In this document: positions 1 to 9,800 of the stretch, one piece after another
How the letters are laid out: every line of letters begins with the position of its first letter
Position numbering within the stretch: position 1 is the stretch's first letter
NCBI RefSeq assembly: GCF_900103005.1
Contig: NZ_FMWL01000019.1
Location: 1-64,000 of the forward strand
Direction: 5' to 3'
Length of the DNA stretch: 64,000 bases
DNA from: Acidaminobacter hydrogenoformans DSM 2784
GTDB lineage: Bacteria > Bacillota > Clostridia > Peptostreptococcales > Acidaminobacteraceae
Program-made: the position numbers and the translations under genes
Notes under the pieces: model-generated
Told to the model about the DNA's origin: nothing
What the model saw: the letters and a program-made list of their open reading frames with translations, nothing else
Databases searched by the model: none

Positions 1-2
1 CG

Positions 3-206
3 TTGGAACAAAAGATTGAAAAGGCCCAATTGGATGTGGTAAAGGCAAAGGCGAAGTACGATGCGGCGCTTGCAACATTAAAAGATTTGATGGACAAACG
101 CGATGGGTTAAAGCGTGATGAACTTATCGCTGCTATTATGAAAAGTGATAAATCCTACGACCAAATCCTTCAATTTATACAACCAACTGATCAAGAAAAA
201 GGATAG
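3..206 (+). CDS. Small coiled-coil protein, 5' end possibly cut (DUF4315-like)
   Basis: The reading frame is open to the left edge and ends at TAG 204-206. A TTG lies at the edge (3-5), so either the gene starts there or its 5' end is missing. The visible 67 residues are a charged helix (EQKIEKAQLDVVKAKAKYD) followed by a short conserved-looking tail (KRDELIAAIMKSD...ILQFI). This resembles DUF4315, a short family known mainly from Gram-positive conjugative elements; the match is by eye and could simply reflect coiled-coil composition. If correct, the left neighbour might be the edge of an integrated element. No function is assigned. Confidence 0.55.
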   Translation: MEQKIEKAQLDVVKAKAKYDAALATLKDLMDKRDGLKRDELIAAIMKSDKSYDQILQFIQPTDQEKG

Positions 207-218
207 GCTGGAAACAAC

Positions 219-262
219 AAAAAACTCCTGCATCGAGACCTGTGCAGGAGTTTTAGTCACAT
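219..262 (+). terminator. Rho-independent terminator
   Basis: A perfect 12-bp stem (AAAACTCCTGCA at 221-232 against TGCAGGAGTTTT at 243-254) directly follows the first gene and ends in a T-rich stretch. The next ~280 bases up to the following gene are very AT-rich and show no ORF. Confidence 0.85.
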
Positions 263-541
263 TTTTTCTGGAAGTTGACAATATCATTTCCTCCTATCTT
301 TTACTTTTCCAAAAATTATTTAGATTTTTATTATAAATATAGATATATATTCAATAAATGTGATAAAATATATATGTAAACACATAATAACAAAAATGTT
401 AATAATAACTAAACATTGCCAATTGAGCTATAAATACACATTTAATTCACGTTTCAAAAACCTACATAGTCAAATTGAAGAATAATATCTTATTTCATCT
501 CACGCTTCTTTTACCAGATCGCATCTGAAGGAGGCTTGTCA

Positions 542-1027
542 GTGTCAAATCACAAATCTGAAACGGACTTTATCTTTTATGATGATTATTGGAAATATAT
601 CACTGAAAGGAATCTGAAAGAATCTCAAGAGCGTTATAAGATCGAATCAAAGCAGCGTCATGAAATGCGCCGCTTTAGTTCTGCGTTTCAAATTATTGCG
701 TTATGTGCCTTTCTCTGTTTGGGTTTTTCCGGGATGGTGGTTCAAAGCGCAGCAATCTACCAAACTAAATATGAAAATCATGTTTTAAAGAGTGAGATCC
801 GAGACCTGCAGCTTGAGATTGAAGAATTAAATGCTCACATTGATAATGCTGTTTCGCTGCATCACGTTGAAAGCGTTGCGCTAAATGAACTAAAAATGCA
901 ATACCCTCAGCAGCATCAAGTCGTCTATATTGCTTTAAATTGGGATTACACCCTGGAAGAAAATTCGGATGAAACTCAAATGGCAGTGGTGGAGAAAGTT
1001 CCGGCCTTTGCTGCCAAATTCAATTAA
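542..1027 (+). CDS. FtsL/DivIC-like bitopic coiled-coil protein
   Basis: This 161-residue protein has a basic cytoplasmic N-terminal half, one membrane helix (about residues 46-67, ending QSAAIY) and an extracytoplasmic leucine-rich coiled coil (SEIRDLQLEIEELNAHID) followed by HVESVALNELKMQYP and VVYIAL. That order, and the 'A...LGM.YP...VIYI'-type end, is the plan of FtsL and DivIC, which join FtsB/FtsQ at the septum. GTG 542 is preferred to TTG 536 because AAGGAGG (528-534) leaves 7 nt to it but only 1 nt to the TTG. The gene stands alone between terminators, not in the usual dcw cluster beside mraW and pbp. Septal function is inferred from architecture only. Confidence 0.6.
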   Translation: MSNHKSETDFIFYDDYWKYITERNLKESQERYKIESKQRHEMRRFSSAFQIIALCAFLCLGFSGMVVQSAAIYQTKYENHVLKSEIRDLQLEIEELNAHIDNAVSLHHVESVALNELKMQYPQQHQVVYIALNWDYTLEENSDETQMAVVEKVPAFAAKFN

Positions 1028-1050
1028 ATGGAAATCTATAAAATGAAATA

Positions 1051-1097
1051 GCGCGGATCTGCCATATCACAGTAATGGCAGATCCGCGCCTTTTATT
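1051..1097 (+). terminator. Rho-independent terminator after the FtsL-like gene
   Basis: A perfect 15-bp stem (GCGCGGATCTGCCAT at 1051-1065 with its complement at 1075-1089) is followed by CTTTTATTT. It closes the single-gene unit. Confidence 0.9.
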
Positions 1098-1372
1098 TGC
1101 AAAATAGAGAGAAAAATTGAATGAATTTTGAAGATGACAATCACACTAAGTTTGGCTTAAAGGAATGGTTGTGCTTGGTGGAACCATTACCAGGGTTTGG
1201 GCGTCTAAGCATTTGTGCTGCTTTCTTGCAGTGTTCTTTTACAATCTCATGGCACTGACATTAAAACATAATTACAATTGATCAGGATCAGCCCGATTTC
1301 GACAAAATACGAGTATAATGAACGTGTGAGACTGACAACGACGTAGCTGCATTGACGAAAGGGGTAATGACT

Positions 1373-3754
1373 ATGAAAAAATTTCGTGCCATTTGGGTAC
1401 TGATGATAATTATGCTGATGGTAATCGCGCAACCAACTTTAGCTGGTGAAGCGCGGCCGGATTTTAATATAGAAGTGGATGGAAAAGTTCAAAGCTATGA
1501 AGCAAAGACAGTGACAATTGAAGTAAAGGACAAGGAAATTGAAATAGGGGATATGCCTGCGATCATCTTGGAAGGACGAACCTTGGTGCCAATCAAGGAG
1601 GTCTTTCAAAGCGAAGGCATTGGGGCTGATGTGGCATGGAACCATGAGAAGAAAGAGGTTACGGTTACTTATGATGGGAATACCATCGTCGTCGCGATTA
1701 ATAGCCCCGTGGCTTATGTGAACGGCAAGAAAATACAAATCGATCCTGACAACGAAAAAGTTGTACCTAAGTTGATCAGGGATACCAAGAAAGAGTATGC
1801 TAAAACAATGATTCCACTGAGGTTTGTGTCAGAGGCGCTCGGTTATGAAGTTGCTTGGGATCCTGTCACTTATACAGCTGCTATCATAACGCCTGAAGCA
1901 GCACCTGCTCCAGAGCCGGAGCCGGAACCTGTTCCGAAGCCAGTTCCGAAGCCAGTTCCAACACCAACACCAACACCGACACCAGTACCTACACCAGTTC
2001 CAACACCTGATCCAGAGCCAGAGCCGGAAGTCTCCGAGCTTCCAGACAACAATTCTGACATCGAGGATGAAATCAACACAAATAATGATTTTTTGCTTGA
2101 AACGGATGGGTCAGTGCCTTCGTTACCAACGGCCCTTAAAAGAAATCCAATTCTTTGGACAGATGGAAATCCTGACAATGCGATTACCCTGAAGATGCCG
2201 GAAGCAAAGGTCAAATTTGAGGCCATAAAAGGCGAAACGGTCAGGATCCAGTCACTTAAGTATGAAGCAGCTGAAGGTGTCCTGAAATTTATCATCACAG
2301 CTTCGGGTCCAATTTCGGACGTGGCGGTTGATACCATGGAGAAGAAGCTTGTGATGGATGTCATAAATGCTGAGAACGGGTTGTCCCAAGTGACTTATAA
2401 GGATAACCCAGTGGCGGCCGGCTACCGAACCAGCCAATTTTCACAGGATCCTATGACGACCAGAATAGTCCTTGATCTAAAGAGCAATAATGAGCGTTGC
2501 GACGTTAGCTTGAGCGAGGACCGCAGGAGTCTGATCGTTGAGTTTGAGCCAAAGTCAATTCATACCATTGAGCTTGGGCAAAGTCACCTTGGTGATTTTA
2601 TAAGGATTGCCGGGATGTCGCCTACGTCCATAAAAACATTTAGAATGTCTGATCCGAATCGGATTGTTATTGATCTGGTTGGGACGCGCACGACTATCGG
2701 CTGGAAAGAAGCGACAGCGGAGGGGCAGTTCGTGTCGGGGATCCGTACGGATCAATTCAATGCCACTACAACTCGGGTCGTCGCCGTAATGGATGGACTT
2801 GCGAATTACGAGGTATATCAAAGTGGTGCGGAAACCTGGGTGCAGTTCACTGCGCCTGACCTGAAAAACCTGGAATACAACGGCAGCAAAACAAATCCAA
2901 TAATCCGGTTCAACAAACGCAGCCTCGGTTTTGAGAGTGCTGATGTGGAGGTCATTGATGATTATCAGAGCATGACCTATACTTTCGTGCTGCCGGAGGA
3001 CGTTTCTGCGAGCTTTGGCAAGGGCGAGCTGGTCATTGACGATTACGCGATCGATAAGATTGAGCTCAAGCAGGATAGCCAGGGTCGGACGAATATAGTT
3101 ATCAAGCAGCTTGAATACTATGAATACCGTTTGAATGTGACCTCAAAGGGCATCATGATTGCAGGCTTTAAGCCTAAGGCGCTTTACGACAAAATTGTCG
3201 TTATTGACGCGGGCCACGGCGGCACAGACCCTGGTGCGGTTTCCGGCGGATACCAGGAGAAGGCTATCAACTTGGCTATGTCGACTTATGTCAAAGCCTT
3301 ATTTGACAATTCCGAGGACTTTAAAGTTTACTATACGCGGACATCTGATGTGAACAAGAGCCTGAAATACAGAACAGATCTGGCGAATACCCTTGAGGCG
3401 GACATTTTTGTCAGCATTCACAACAACGCTATGAGCACGCCTGCTTTTGAGGGCATGGAGACGCTCTACATGCCGGGCGGTTCAACGGAGAAGCTCAGCT
3501 CTATTTCTATCGCTAAAATTTTCCATGAGACACTGCTTCCAATTGTGGATGTCGCGGACCGAGGTCTGAAGCCGAGGGATGGCTTGTACGTGATCCGGCA
3601 CACCAAAATGCCGGCGATCATTCTTGAACTGGGCTTCATGACTAATCCTGGTGACCTGGCTAAGATTACGAATCCAGAAGTGCAAGAGCGTGTAGCCAGA
3701 GGTATTTACACTGCAACCGAGGCCGTCTTTAATAGATTTCCAACTGAGAGGTAG
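1373..3754 (+). CDS. Modular N-acetylmuramoyl-L-alanine amidase
   Basis: The protein (793 aa) cleaves the MurNAc-L-Ala bond of peptidoglycan outside the cell. Order of domains: signal peptide (MKKFRAIWVLMIIMLMVIAQP..A); copper-amine-oxidase-N 'stalk' domain (about 30-170, IILEGRTLVPIKEVFQ, MIPLRFVSEALGYEV); a Pro/Glu/Thr repeat linker of about 45 residues (PEPEPEPVPKPVPK...); AMIN-type beta domains that would bind the wall; and a C-terminal Amidase_3 domain. The catalytic zinc site is visible: VVIDAGHGG (His), the QEK glutamate, SIHNN (His) and LELGFMTN (catalytic Glu). ATG 1373 is chosen for its 8-nt spacing from AAAGGGG (1358-1364); the frame is also open to TTG 1352. Likely roles are cell separation or wall remodelling. 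Confident on family, not on role. Confidence 0.93.
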   Translation: MKKFRAIWVLMIIMLMVIAQPTLAGEARPDFNIEVDGKVQSYEAKTVTIEVKDKEIEIGDMPAIILEGRTLVPIKEVFQSEGIGADVAWNHEKKEVTVTYDGNTIVVAINSPVAYVNGKKIQIDPDNEKVVPKLIRDTKKEYAKTMIPLRFVSEALGYEVAWDPVTYTAAIITPEAAPAPEPEPEPVPKPVPKPVPTPTPTPTPVPTPVPTPDPEPEPEVSELPDNNSDIEDEINTNNDFLLETDGSVPSLPTALKRNPILWTDGNPDNAITLKMPEAKVKFEAIKGETVRIQSLKYEAAEGVLKFIITASGPISDVAVDTMEKKLVMDVINAENGLSQVTYKDNPVAAGYRTSQFSQDPMTTRIVLDLKSNNERCDVSLSEDRRSLIVEFEPKSIHTIELGQSHLGDFIRIAGMSPTSIKTFRMSDPNRIVIDLVGTRTTIGWKEATAEGQFVSGIRTDQFNATTTRVVAVMDGLANYEVYQSGAETWVQFTAPDLKNLEYNGSKTNPIIRFNKRSLGFESADVEVIDDYQSMTYTFVLPEDVSASFGKGELVIDDYAIDKIELKQDSQGRTNIVIKQLEYYEYRLNVTSKGIMIAGFKPKALYDKIVVIDAGHGGTDPGAVSGGYQEKAINLAMSTYVKALFDNSEDFKVYYTRTSDVNKSLKYRTDLANTLEADIFVSIHNNAMSTPAFEGMETLYMPGGSTEKLSSISIAKIFHETLLPIVDVADRGLKPRDGLYVIRHTKMPAIILELGFMTNPGDLAKITNPEVQERVARGIYTATEAVFNRFPTER

Positions 3755-3796
3755 ATTCATCTGCTAATCAACTAATTTTGTAAAATGGGGTGCGAC

Positions 3797-5170
3797 ATGG
3801 AGGTTATACAAAGCAAGCTGCCACGACTGATGCTGGTGGGAACCGGCAGCGGCGCGGGCAAAACAACCGTGACCTGCGCGGTCATGAAGGCTTTTCAGCT
3901 GCGAGGCAAGCACGTCGCCGGCTTCAAATGTGGGCCGGACTTCATCGATCCCATGTTTCACAGCAGCGTCCTTGGCGTCAAATCCCGCAATCTCGATATT
4001 GTTCTAAGCGGTGAGGAGGGCGCTCGATTCCTCATGGCCAGAGCCGCGGCTGGTGCTGACCTTTCCATAGTCGAGGGCGTCATGGGGATGTATGATGGAC
4101 TCAGCATGACCTCGGATGAGGCCTCATCTAATCACCTCGCGCTTCTGACCGGAACCCCTGAGGTGCTCATTGTCGAAATTGGCGGCATGGCCCTCTCTAT
4201 GGCGGCCATGATCCAGGGCTATCTGAACTTCAGGCCAAACCTGGTAAAAGGCATTATACTCAACCAGTGCTCTGAGGGGATGTACCCGTACTACAAGGAA
4301 ATGATTGAGGAACAGCTGGGCATCCGTGTCTACGGCTTTATGCCGATGGTCAGGGAAGCCATCATAGGCAGTCGCCACCTTGGCCTGGTCACAGCAGAAG
4401 AAATTGAAGACCTTCAGCATAAAATGAACAAGCTTGCAGAAGCTGCTGAAAAATTTATTGACCTGGATGGTCTGGCTGAGATGGCAGCACAATCTGATGC
4501 ACTGGAATGGACAAACCTATGGGCGCCTTTACTGGCAGATCACCAGATGGAACATAAGAAGCGTATTGGCATCGCAAAAGACAAAGCGTTCTGCTTTTTT
4601 TATCAGGACAACCTGGATTTGCTTGAAGCCCTGGGTGCTGAGCTCGTCTATTTCTCGCCTTTGGAAGATGCGCAGCTGCCGGAGAACCTTAATGGCCTGA
4701 TTCTTTACGGGGGTTATCCGGAGCTCTATGGTGAGCAGCTGGCGGGTAATACTTCCATGCTTGAAAGCGTCAAGAAAGCCGTAGCAGGAGGTCTGCCTAC
4801 GCTTGCAGAATGCGGCGGTTTCATGTACCTGATGGAATACATGAGGGATGCTGAGGGACGGCGCCATGCCATGGTAGGGGCTATTGAGGGTGAGTCCAAA
4901 ATGCTGGATCATCTGGTTCGGTTTGGATACGCTAAAATGAGGGCGCTGAAGGACAATCTTCTATGCGGTGAAGGCTCAGAGATTCCCATTCACGAATTCC
5001 ACTACTCTGACAGCGACAATAACGGCGATGGGTTCTTTGTTGAAAAGAAGCAGCGCAGCTGGCATTGTGTACACGTATCTGAAAGTTTGTTCGCGGGTTA
5101 TCCGCACCTTCACTATGCAAGCAGGCCGGAGACCATGGTTCGGTTTTTGGAGGCATGCAGTAAAAAGTAG
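3797..5170 (+). CDS. cbiA: Cobyrinate a,c-diamide synthase CbiA
   Basis: This glutamine- and ATP-dependent enzyme amidates the a and c side chains of cobyrinate in the anaerobic B12 pathway. The 457-residue length is normal. The N-terminal dethiobiotin-synthetase-like ATPase has P-loop GTGSGAGKTTV and GPDFIDPMFH; the C-terminal class I amidotransferase has GLILYGGYPELY, the nucleophile context AECGGFMYL and FHYSD near the end. ATG 3797 has GGGG 6 nt upstream; ATG 3785 has no visible site. No other cob or cbi gene is nearby. B12 is used elsewhere in the window (metH, the 28.5-kb sensor), which fits, but the rest of the pathway lies outside. Confidence 0.95.
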   Translation: MEVIQSKLPRLMLVGTGSGAGKTTVTCAVMKAFQLRGKHVAGFKCGPDFIDPMFHSSVLGVKSRNLDIVLSGEEGARFLMARAAAGADLSIVEGVMGMYDGLSMTSDEASSNHLALLTGTPEVLIVEIGGMALSMAAMIQGYLNFRPNLVKGIILNQCSEGMYPYYKEMIEEQLGIRVYGFMPMVREAIIGSRHLGLVTAEEIEDLQHKMNKLAEAAEKFIDLDGLAEMAAQSDALEWTNLWAPLLADHQMEHKKRIGIAKDKAFCFFYQDNLDLLEALGAELVYFSPLEDAQLPENLNGLILYGGYPELYGEQLAGNTSMLESVKKAVAGGLPTLAECGGFMYLMEYMRDAEGRRHAMVGAIEGESKMLDHLVRFGYAKMRALKDNLLCGEGSEIPIHEFHYSDSDNNGDGFFVEKKQRSWHCVHVSESLFAGYPHLHYASRPETMVRFLEACSKK

Positions 5171-5198
5171 TAATGTTGAGATGAAAAATTTCAAAATA

Positions 5199-5233
5199 AA
5201 AAAAGACAGATCGCAAATGATCTGTCTTTTTGT
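5199..5233. terminator. Bidirectional terminator between cbiA and the aminotransferase
   Basis: A 12-bp stem AAAAGACAGATC (5201-5212) pairs with GATCTGTCTTTT (5219-5230). A and T runs on both sides suit both convergent genes. Confidence 0.88.
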
Positions 5234-5250
5234 GGTGGTGCGCGAACGCT

Positions 5251-6432
5251 CTAAAATGTGCCGGCCGTGAGCTCCTGCAGGGTGGAGACATAGCTGCGGA
5301 TGCGGCTGAAAGCTTCTCTGAGCATTTCCTCTGAGCCTGCGAAAACGATTCTGAGGTAACCCTCACCCATAGTGCCAAAAGCGGAGCCAGGGACGGTGAG
5401 GACTTTGGCGTGGCGGATCAGATCCTCTGCAAAAGTCTGAGAGGATTTTCCGAAGGCTTTTATGTTCACAAAGGCATAAAATGTACCTGGGATTGTATGG
5501 CAGGTCATTCCTGGTATTGTTTTCAACTCATTGAGAACGAGATCGCGATTGCTCAGATATTTCTGACGCATTTCTATCACGGCTTCTTCACCATGGAGGA
5601 TAGCTTCTGCCGCCGCCAGCTGGGTGAATTCCGGCAGGCAGGAGGCAATGCCTTCCTGAAGCTTTGGCATATTGGAAATGATCCTTTGATCCCCCACGAC
5701 ATAGCCCACGCGCCATCCGGTCATGGCATAGGTTTTGGAAGTGCTGTTGACAATCAGGATGTTTTCCCTGATCTCATCAAATTCGGCGAGGCTGTGGTGC
5801 TCAACCCCCTCATACACCAGCGCTTCATAGACTTCATCAGATATGACAAAGAGATCATGCCGCTTTACGACAGCAGCTATCTTTTTCATTTCTTCATAAG
5901 GGATCACTGCGCCAAGGGGATTGCTTGGAGAGTTGAGGATCATAGCTTTAGTCTTCTCTGTGATGGCGGCTTCAATGTCGTCCGCCTTTATGCAAAATTG
6001 ATTCTCCTCGTAGATGGGGACAGGGACGGGCTGGCCACCCAGAAGTTGAATTTGTCCTGCGTAGTTGGGGTAACCGGGATCCGGGATTATAACTTCGTCT
6101 CCTGGGTTAATGGCACATATAAGTGCAAGCAATATGGCTTCCATACCCCCAAAGGTGACCATAACGTTATCTTCAGTATGCTGGACCTTTAGCTGTTGGG
6201 TATATTTTTGGGCGATGGCTTTTCTCAGTGGAAGAATGCCTGCGTTGCTGACGTAATGGGTTCGGTTTTCATCCAGGGCTTGAATTGCAGCAGCCTTGAT
6301 GTAATCAGGCGTATCGAAGACCGGCTCACCTACGGTCAGACTGATGACATTGTCATACTTGGCAGCGAGTTCAAACATTTTTCGAATCCCTGATGCCGGG
6401 TAGTGCTGAACGACTTCTGAAAGTTTTTTCAA
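5251..6432 (-). CDS. PLP-dependent aminotransferase, class I/II
   Basis: A 393-residue fold-type I aminotransferase of the aspartate/PatA group. Seen: TVGEPVFDTPD near the N terminus (substrate carboxylate region), PDPGYPNY, the NSPSNPLG motif, ISDEVYEALVY and the PLP lysine in STSKTYAMTGWRVGY (about residue 235). It exchanges the amino group of an amino acid with a 2-oxoacid; the amino donor cannot be read from the sequence. The start is TTG (6432-6430) with AGGAGG 10 nt upstream on the minus strand; no better start exists. It is monocistronic and convergent with cbiA. Confidence 0.9.
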   Translation of the reverse strand: MKKLSEVVQHYPASGIRKMFELAAKYDNVISLTVGEPVFDTPDYIKAAAIQALDENRTHYVSNAGILPLRKAIAQKYTQQLKVQHTEDNVMVTFGGMEAILLALICAINPGDEVIIPDPGYPNYAGQIQLLGGQPVPVPIYEENQFCIKADDIEAAITEKTKAMILNSPSNPLGAVIPYEEMKKIAAVVKRHDLFVISDEVYEALVYEGVEHHSLAEFDEIRENILIVNSTSKTYAMTGWRVGYVVGDQRIISNMPKLQEGIASCLPEFTQLAAAEAILHGEEAVIEMRQKYLSNRDLVLNELKTIPGMTCHTIPGTFYAFVNIKAFGKSSQTFAEDLIRHAKVLTVPGSAFGTMGEGYLRIVFAGSEEMLREAFSRIRSYVSTLQELTAGTF

Positions 6433-6863
6433 GGTGAAACCGCCTCCTGGGTTAGAGTTTTTCTGGGATTGTTGGATGTATAGGGAAGAGGTAAAGCAGG
6501 ATTTTTATGCTTGAAGAAGGTTGTTAACTTATAGGATCAGACATCCTTGGCTTCAAGTGAAATGAACCGGAAATTGCGCTTCCACTGAATGGAAAAACAT
6601 TAGGCATTGTTGTTTCGTGCCATATTATACAAGTTCATTTTACGTTATTTAGGAGGCCGAGACAATTTGATTTCACTCAATTTTGTGATTTCTTTATGAT
6701 TGAAAATTTGTAATTCAAGTTAAATGGGTGTATCATTAAAAAAACATGTCTGACAATAACAAAAACGATTGCATTTTAGCTGAGTCTTTTGTAAAATGAT
6801 AAATAAATATACAACGGCGCGCATAATTAAGATTGATGCGTATGAACACACAGGAGGTAGACC
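6433..6863. other. Intergenic region between divergent aminotransferase and carB
   Basis: These 431 bases are AT-rich with no convincing ORF. They hold the carB promoter (6769-6797) and the aminotransferase ribosome site. I find no PyrR-type attenuator hairpin upstream of carB. Confidence 0.6.
6769..6797 (+). promoter_or_regulatory. Sigma-A-type promoter for carB
   Basis: TTGCAT (6769-6774), 17-nt spacer, TAAAAT (6792-6797). It would give a leader of about 60 nt before the carB AGGAGG site. Confidence 0.5.
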
Positions 6864-9800
6864 ATGCCAAAACGAACTGATATCCACAGCATTCTCATCA
6901 TTGGATCAGGTCCTATTCTTATAGGCCAGGCCGGTGAATTCGACTATTCCGGGACTCAAGCCTGCAAGGCCCTCAGAAAGCTCGGTTACAAAATCATCCT
7001 TGTCAACTCCAATCCTGCCACGATCATGACGGACCCTGAAACGGCGGATGTGACTTATATTGAACCTTTGAATGTCAAGCGCTTGACTGAGATCATTGAG
7101 AAGGAGAGACCGGATGCGGTCCTGCCGAACCTCGGTGGACAGTCGGCGCTCAACTTGTGCTCTGAGCTCAGCGCCCAAGGGATTCTCGACCAATATGGCG
7201 TCAAGGTTATTGGGGTTCAAATTGATGCTATTGAGCGCGGTGAAGACCGCATTGCCTTCAAAGAAGCCATGAACAGACTGGACATTGACATGCCAAAGAG
7301 CATGCCGGCCTACAGCGTGGAAGAGGCAGAGCAGATTGCCCACGAGCTTGGCTTTCCTGTCGTCATCCGACCGGCTTACACTATGGGCGGCACAGGCGGC
7401 GGACTGGTTTACAACGTTGAAGAGCTCAGAACCATAGCGAACCGCGGTATTTCTGCCAGCATGGTGGGTCAAATTCTCGTTGAGGAATCTGTCCTTGGCT
7501 GGGAGGAGCTTGAGCTCGAGGTCGTTCGCGACGCGAACAATAAGATGATTACCGTTTGCTTTATTGAGAACATAGACGCGGTTGGCGTACATACGGGGGA
7601 TTCCTTCTGCTCGGCGCCTATGCTGACCATCAGCGAGGAGCTCCAGAAGCGCCTCCAAGTCGCGGCATATAAAGTCGTTGAAGAAATTCAGGTCATTGGT
7701 GGCACGAATGTTCAGTTTGCCTATGATCCTAAGACAGACCGCTTTGTCATTATTGAGATCAATCCGCGGACGTCCCGTTCCTCAGCGCTGGCATCCAAGG
7801 CGACGGGCTTCCCAATCGCTCTGGTTTCCGCTATGCTCGCCGCTGGCCTGACTCTGGATGAGATTCCGTACTGGAGAAAGGGTACCCTGGATCAGTATGA
7901 GCCATATGGGGATTATGTCGTCATTAAATTCGCAAGATGGGCCTTTGAGAAATTCCCTGGTGCCCAGGATAAGCTTGGGACGCAGATGCGCGCGGTTGGG
8001 GAAGTTATGAGCATCGGCAAAACCTATAAAGAGGCGGTTCAAAAGGCAATCCGGTCCCTCGAAATTGGCCGCTACGGCCTGGGCTATGCAAAGAACTTCA
8101 ATGAGCTCAGTCTCGAGGTGCTGATGTCCATGCTGGCAGAGCCTTCCAGTGAGCGTCAGTTCATTCTTTACGAAGCGATCCGCAAAGGTGCTGACCTGGA
8201 TGAGCTTTATAAGAAAACCTATATCAAGCCCTATTTCCTTCAGCAGATGAAAGAACTGGTGGATCTCGAAGAAGAGATTCTCACATACAAAGGCAGCAAG
8301 CTGCCAGATGCACTGCTGACTCAGGCGAAAAAGGACGGTTTTGCAGACCGTTACCTGGCGCAGCTTTTGGGTGTGGCTGAGGCTGAGATTCGCGAGCAGC
8401 GTAAAGCGCTTGGCGTCGTGGAGGGCTGGGAGGCAGTTCCGGTCAGCGGCGTTGAAAACGCGTCGTACTATTTCTCCACTTATAACGCGCCAGACCAAAC
8501 GACGGCCAGCGACCGCAAGAAGGTCATGGTCCTCGGCGGCGGTCCGAACCGCATAGGGCAGGGCATTGAGTTCGACTATTGCTGTGTTCACACAGCCTTC
8601 GCGCTGCGGGACCTCGGCTATGAGACAGTCATTGTCAACTGTAACCCTGAGACGGTTTCGACAGATTATGACACGTCGGACAAGCTCTACTTTGAGCCGT
8701 TGACCGTAGAAGACGTTCTGAGTATTTACGAAAAAGAAAAGCCGCTGGGCGTCATAGTTCAGTTTGGCGGGCAGACACCGCTCAATATTGCGGGTGAGCT
8801 GGAGGCAGCTGGCGTGAAAATTATTGGTACAACGCCTGCGACCATTGATTTGGCTGAAGACCGTGACCAGTTCAGAAAGATTATGGAAGAGCTTGAGATT
8901 CCTATGCCTGAGGCTGGCATGGCAGTGACGGTGGAAGAGGCCCTTGAGGTTGCGGGTGCCATTGGTTATCCGGTCATGGCGCGTCCGTCCTACGTCCTTG
9001 GCGGACGTGGCATGGAGGTCGTCTATACGGAAGGCCACATGAAGGATTACATGGAAGCGGCAGTTGGAATTACCAAGGAACGCCCGGTTCTGATCGACCG
9101 ATTCCTGAACAACGCCCTTGAGGCGGAAGCGGACGCGATCGCGGACGGTAAGGATGCCTTCGTTCCGGCTGTTATGGAGCACATTGAGCAGGCGGGGATT
9201 CACTCCGGTGACTCTGCGTGTGTCATCCCGCCTATAACGATTTCCCAGAAGAATCTCGACACCATAGTCGATTACACCAAGAAGATCGCAAAATCACTCA
9301 ATGTCATAGGTCTCATGAACATGCAGTATGCCATTGCGGATGACAAGGTCTATGTCCTTGAGGCGAACCCGCGGGCTTCCAGAACGGTGCCTTTGGTTTC
9401 TAAAATCTGCAATATTCCTATGGCAAAGATTGCTGTACAGCTTATGATGGCGGACTTTACCGGAACAGAGTCCAGCGTCAAGTCACTCAAAACGAAAGAA
9501 ATTCCACACTATGGCGTTAAAGAAGCGGTATTCCCATTCAATATGTTCCCTGAAGTCGATCCGGTGCTTGGTCCTGAAATGCGATCCACCGGTGAGGTCC
9601 TCGGGATGGCGGACAATTTTGGCATGGCCTATTTCAAGGGTTATGAAGCAACAAACCTTAACCTGCCTACAGAAGGCTGTGTTCTGATCAGCGTCAATGA
9701 CAAAGATAAGGCGGATTCTGTCGAAGTGGCTAAAGCGTTTGTTGAAATTGGGTTCACCATTAAAGCGACTTCAGGCACTAAGGCGTTCCTGGCTGAGCAT

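Noticed and set aside
3-206. Evidence for an integrated conjugative element at the left edge
   Set aside because: Only a possible DUF4315-like fragment is seen; no integrase, relaxase, att site or other element gene follows.
7782-9203. A long minus-strand ORF (about 470 codons) opposite carB
   Set aside because: It is antisense to conserved carB sequence, has no ribosome site, and its translation looks like the shadow of the coding strand. Similar shadows opposite stnC, ilvA and znuA were dropped for the same reason.
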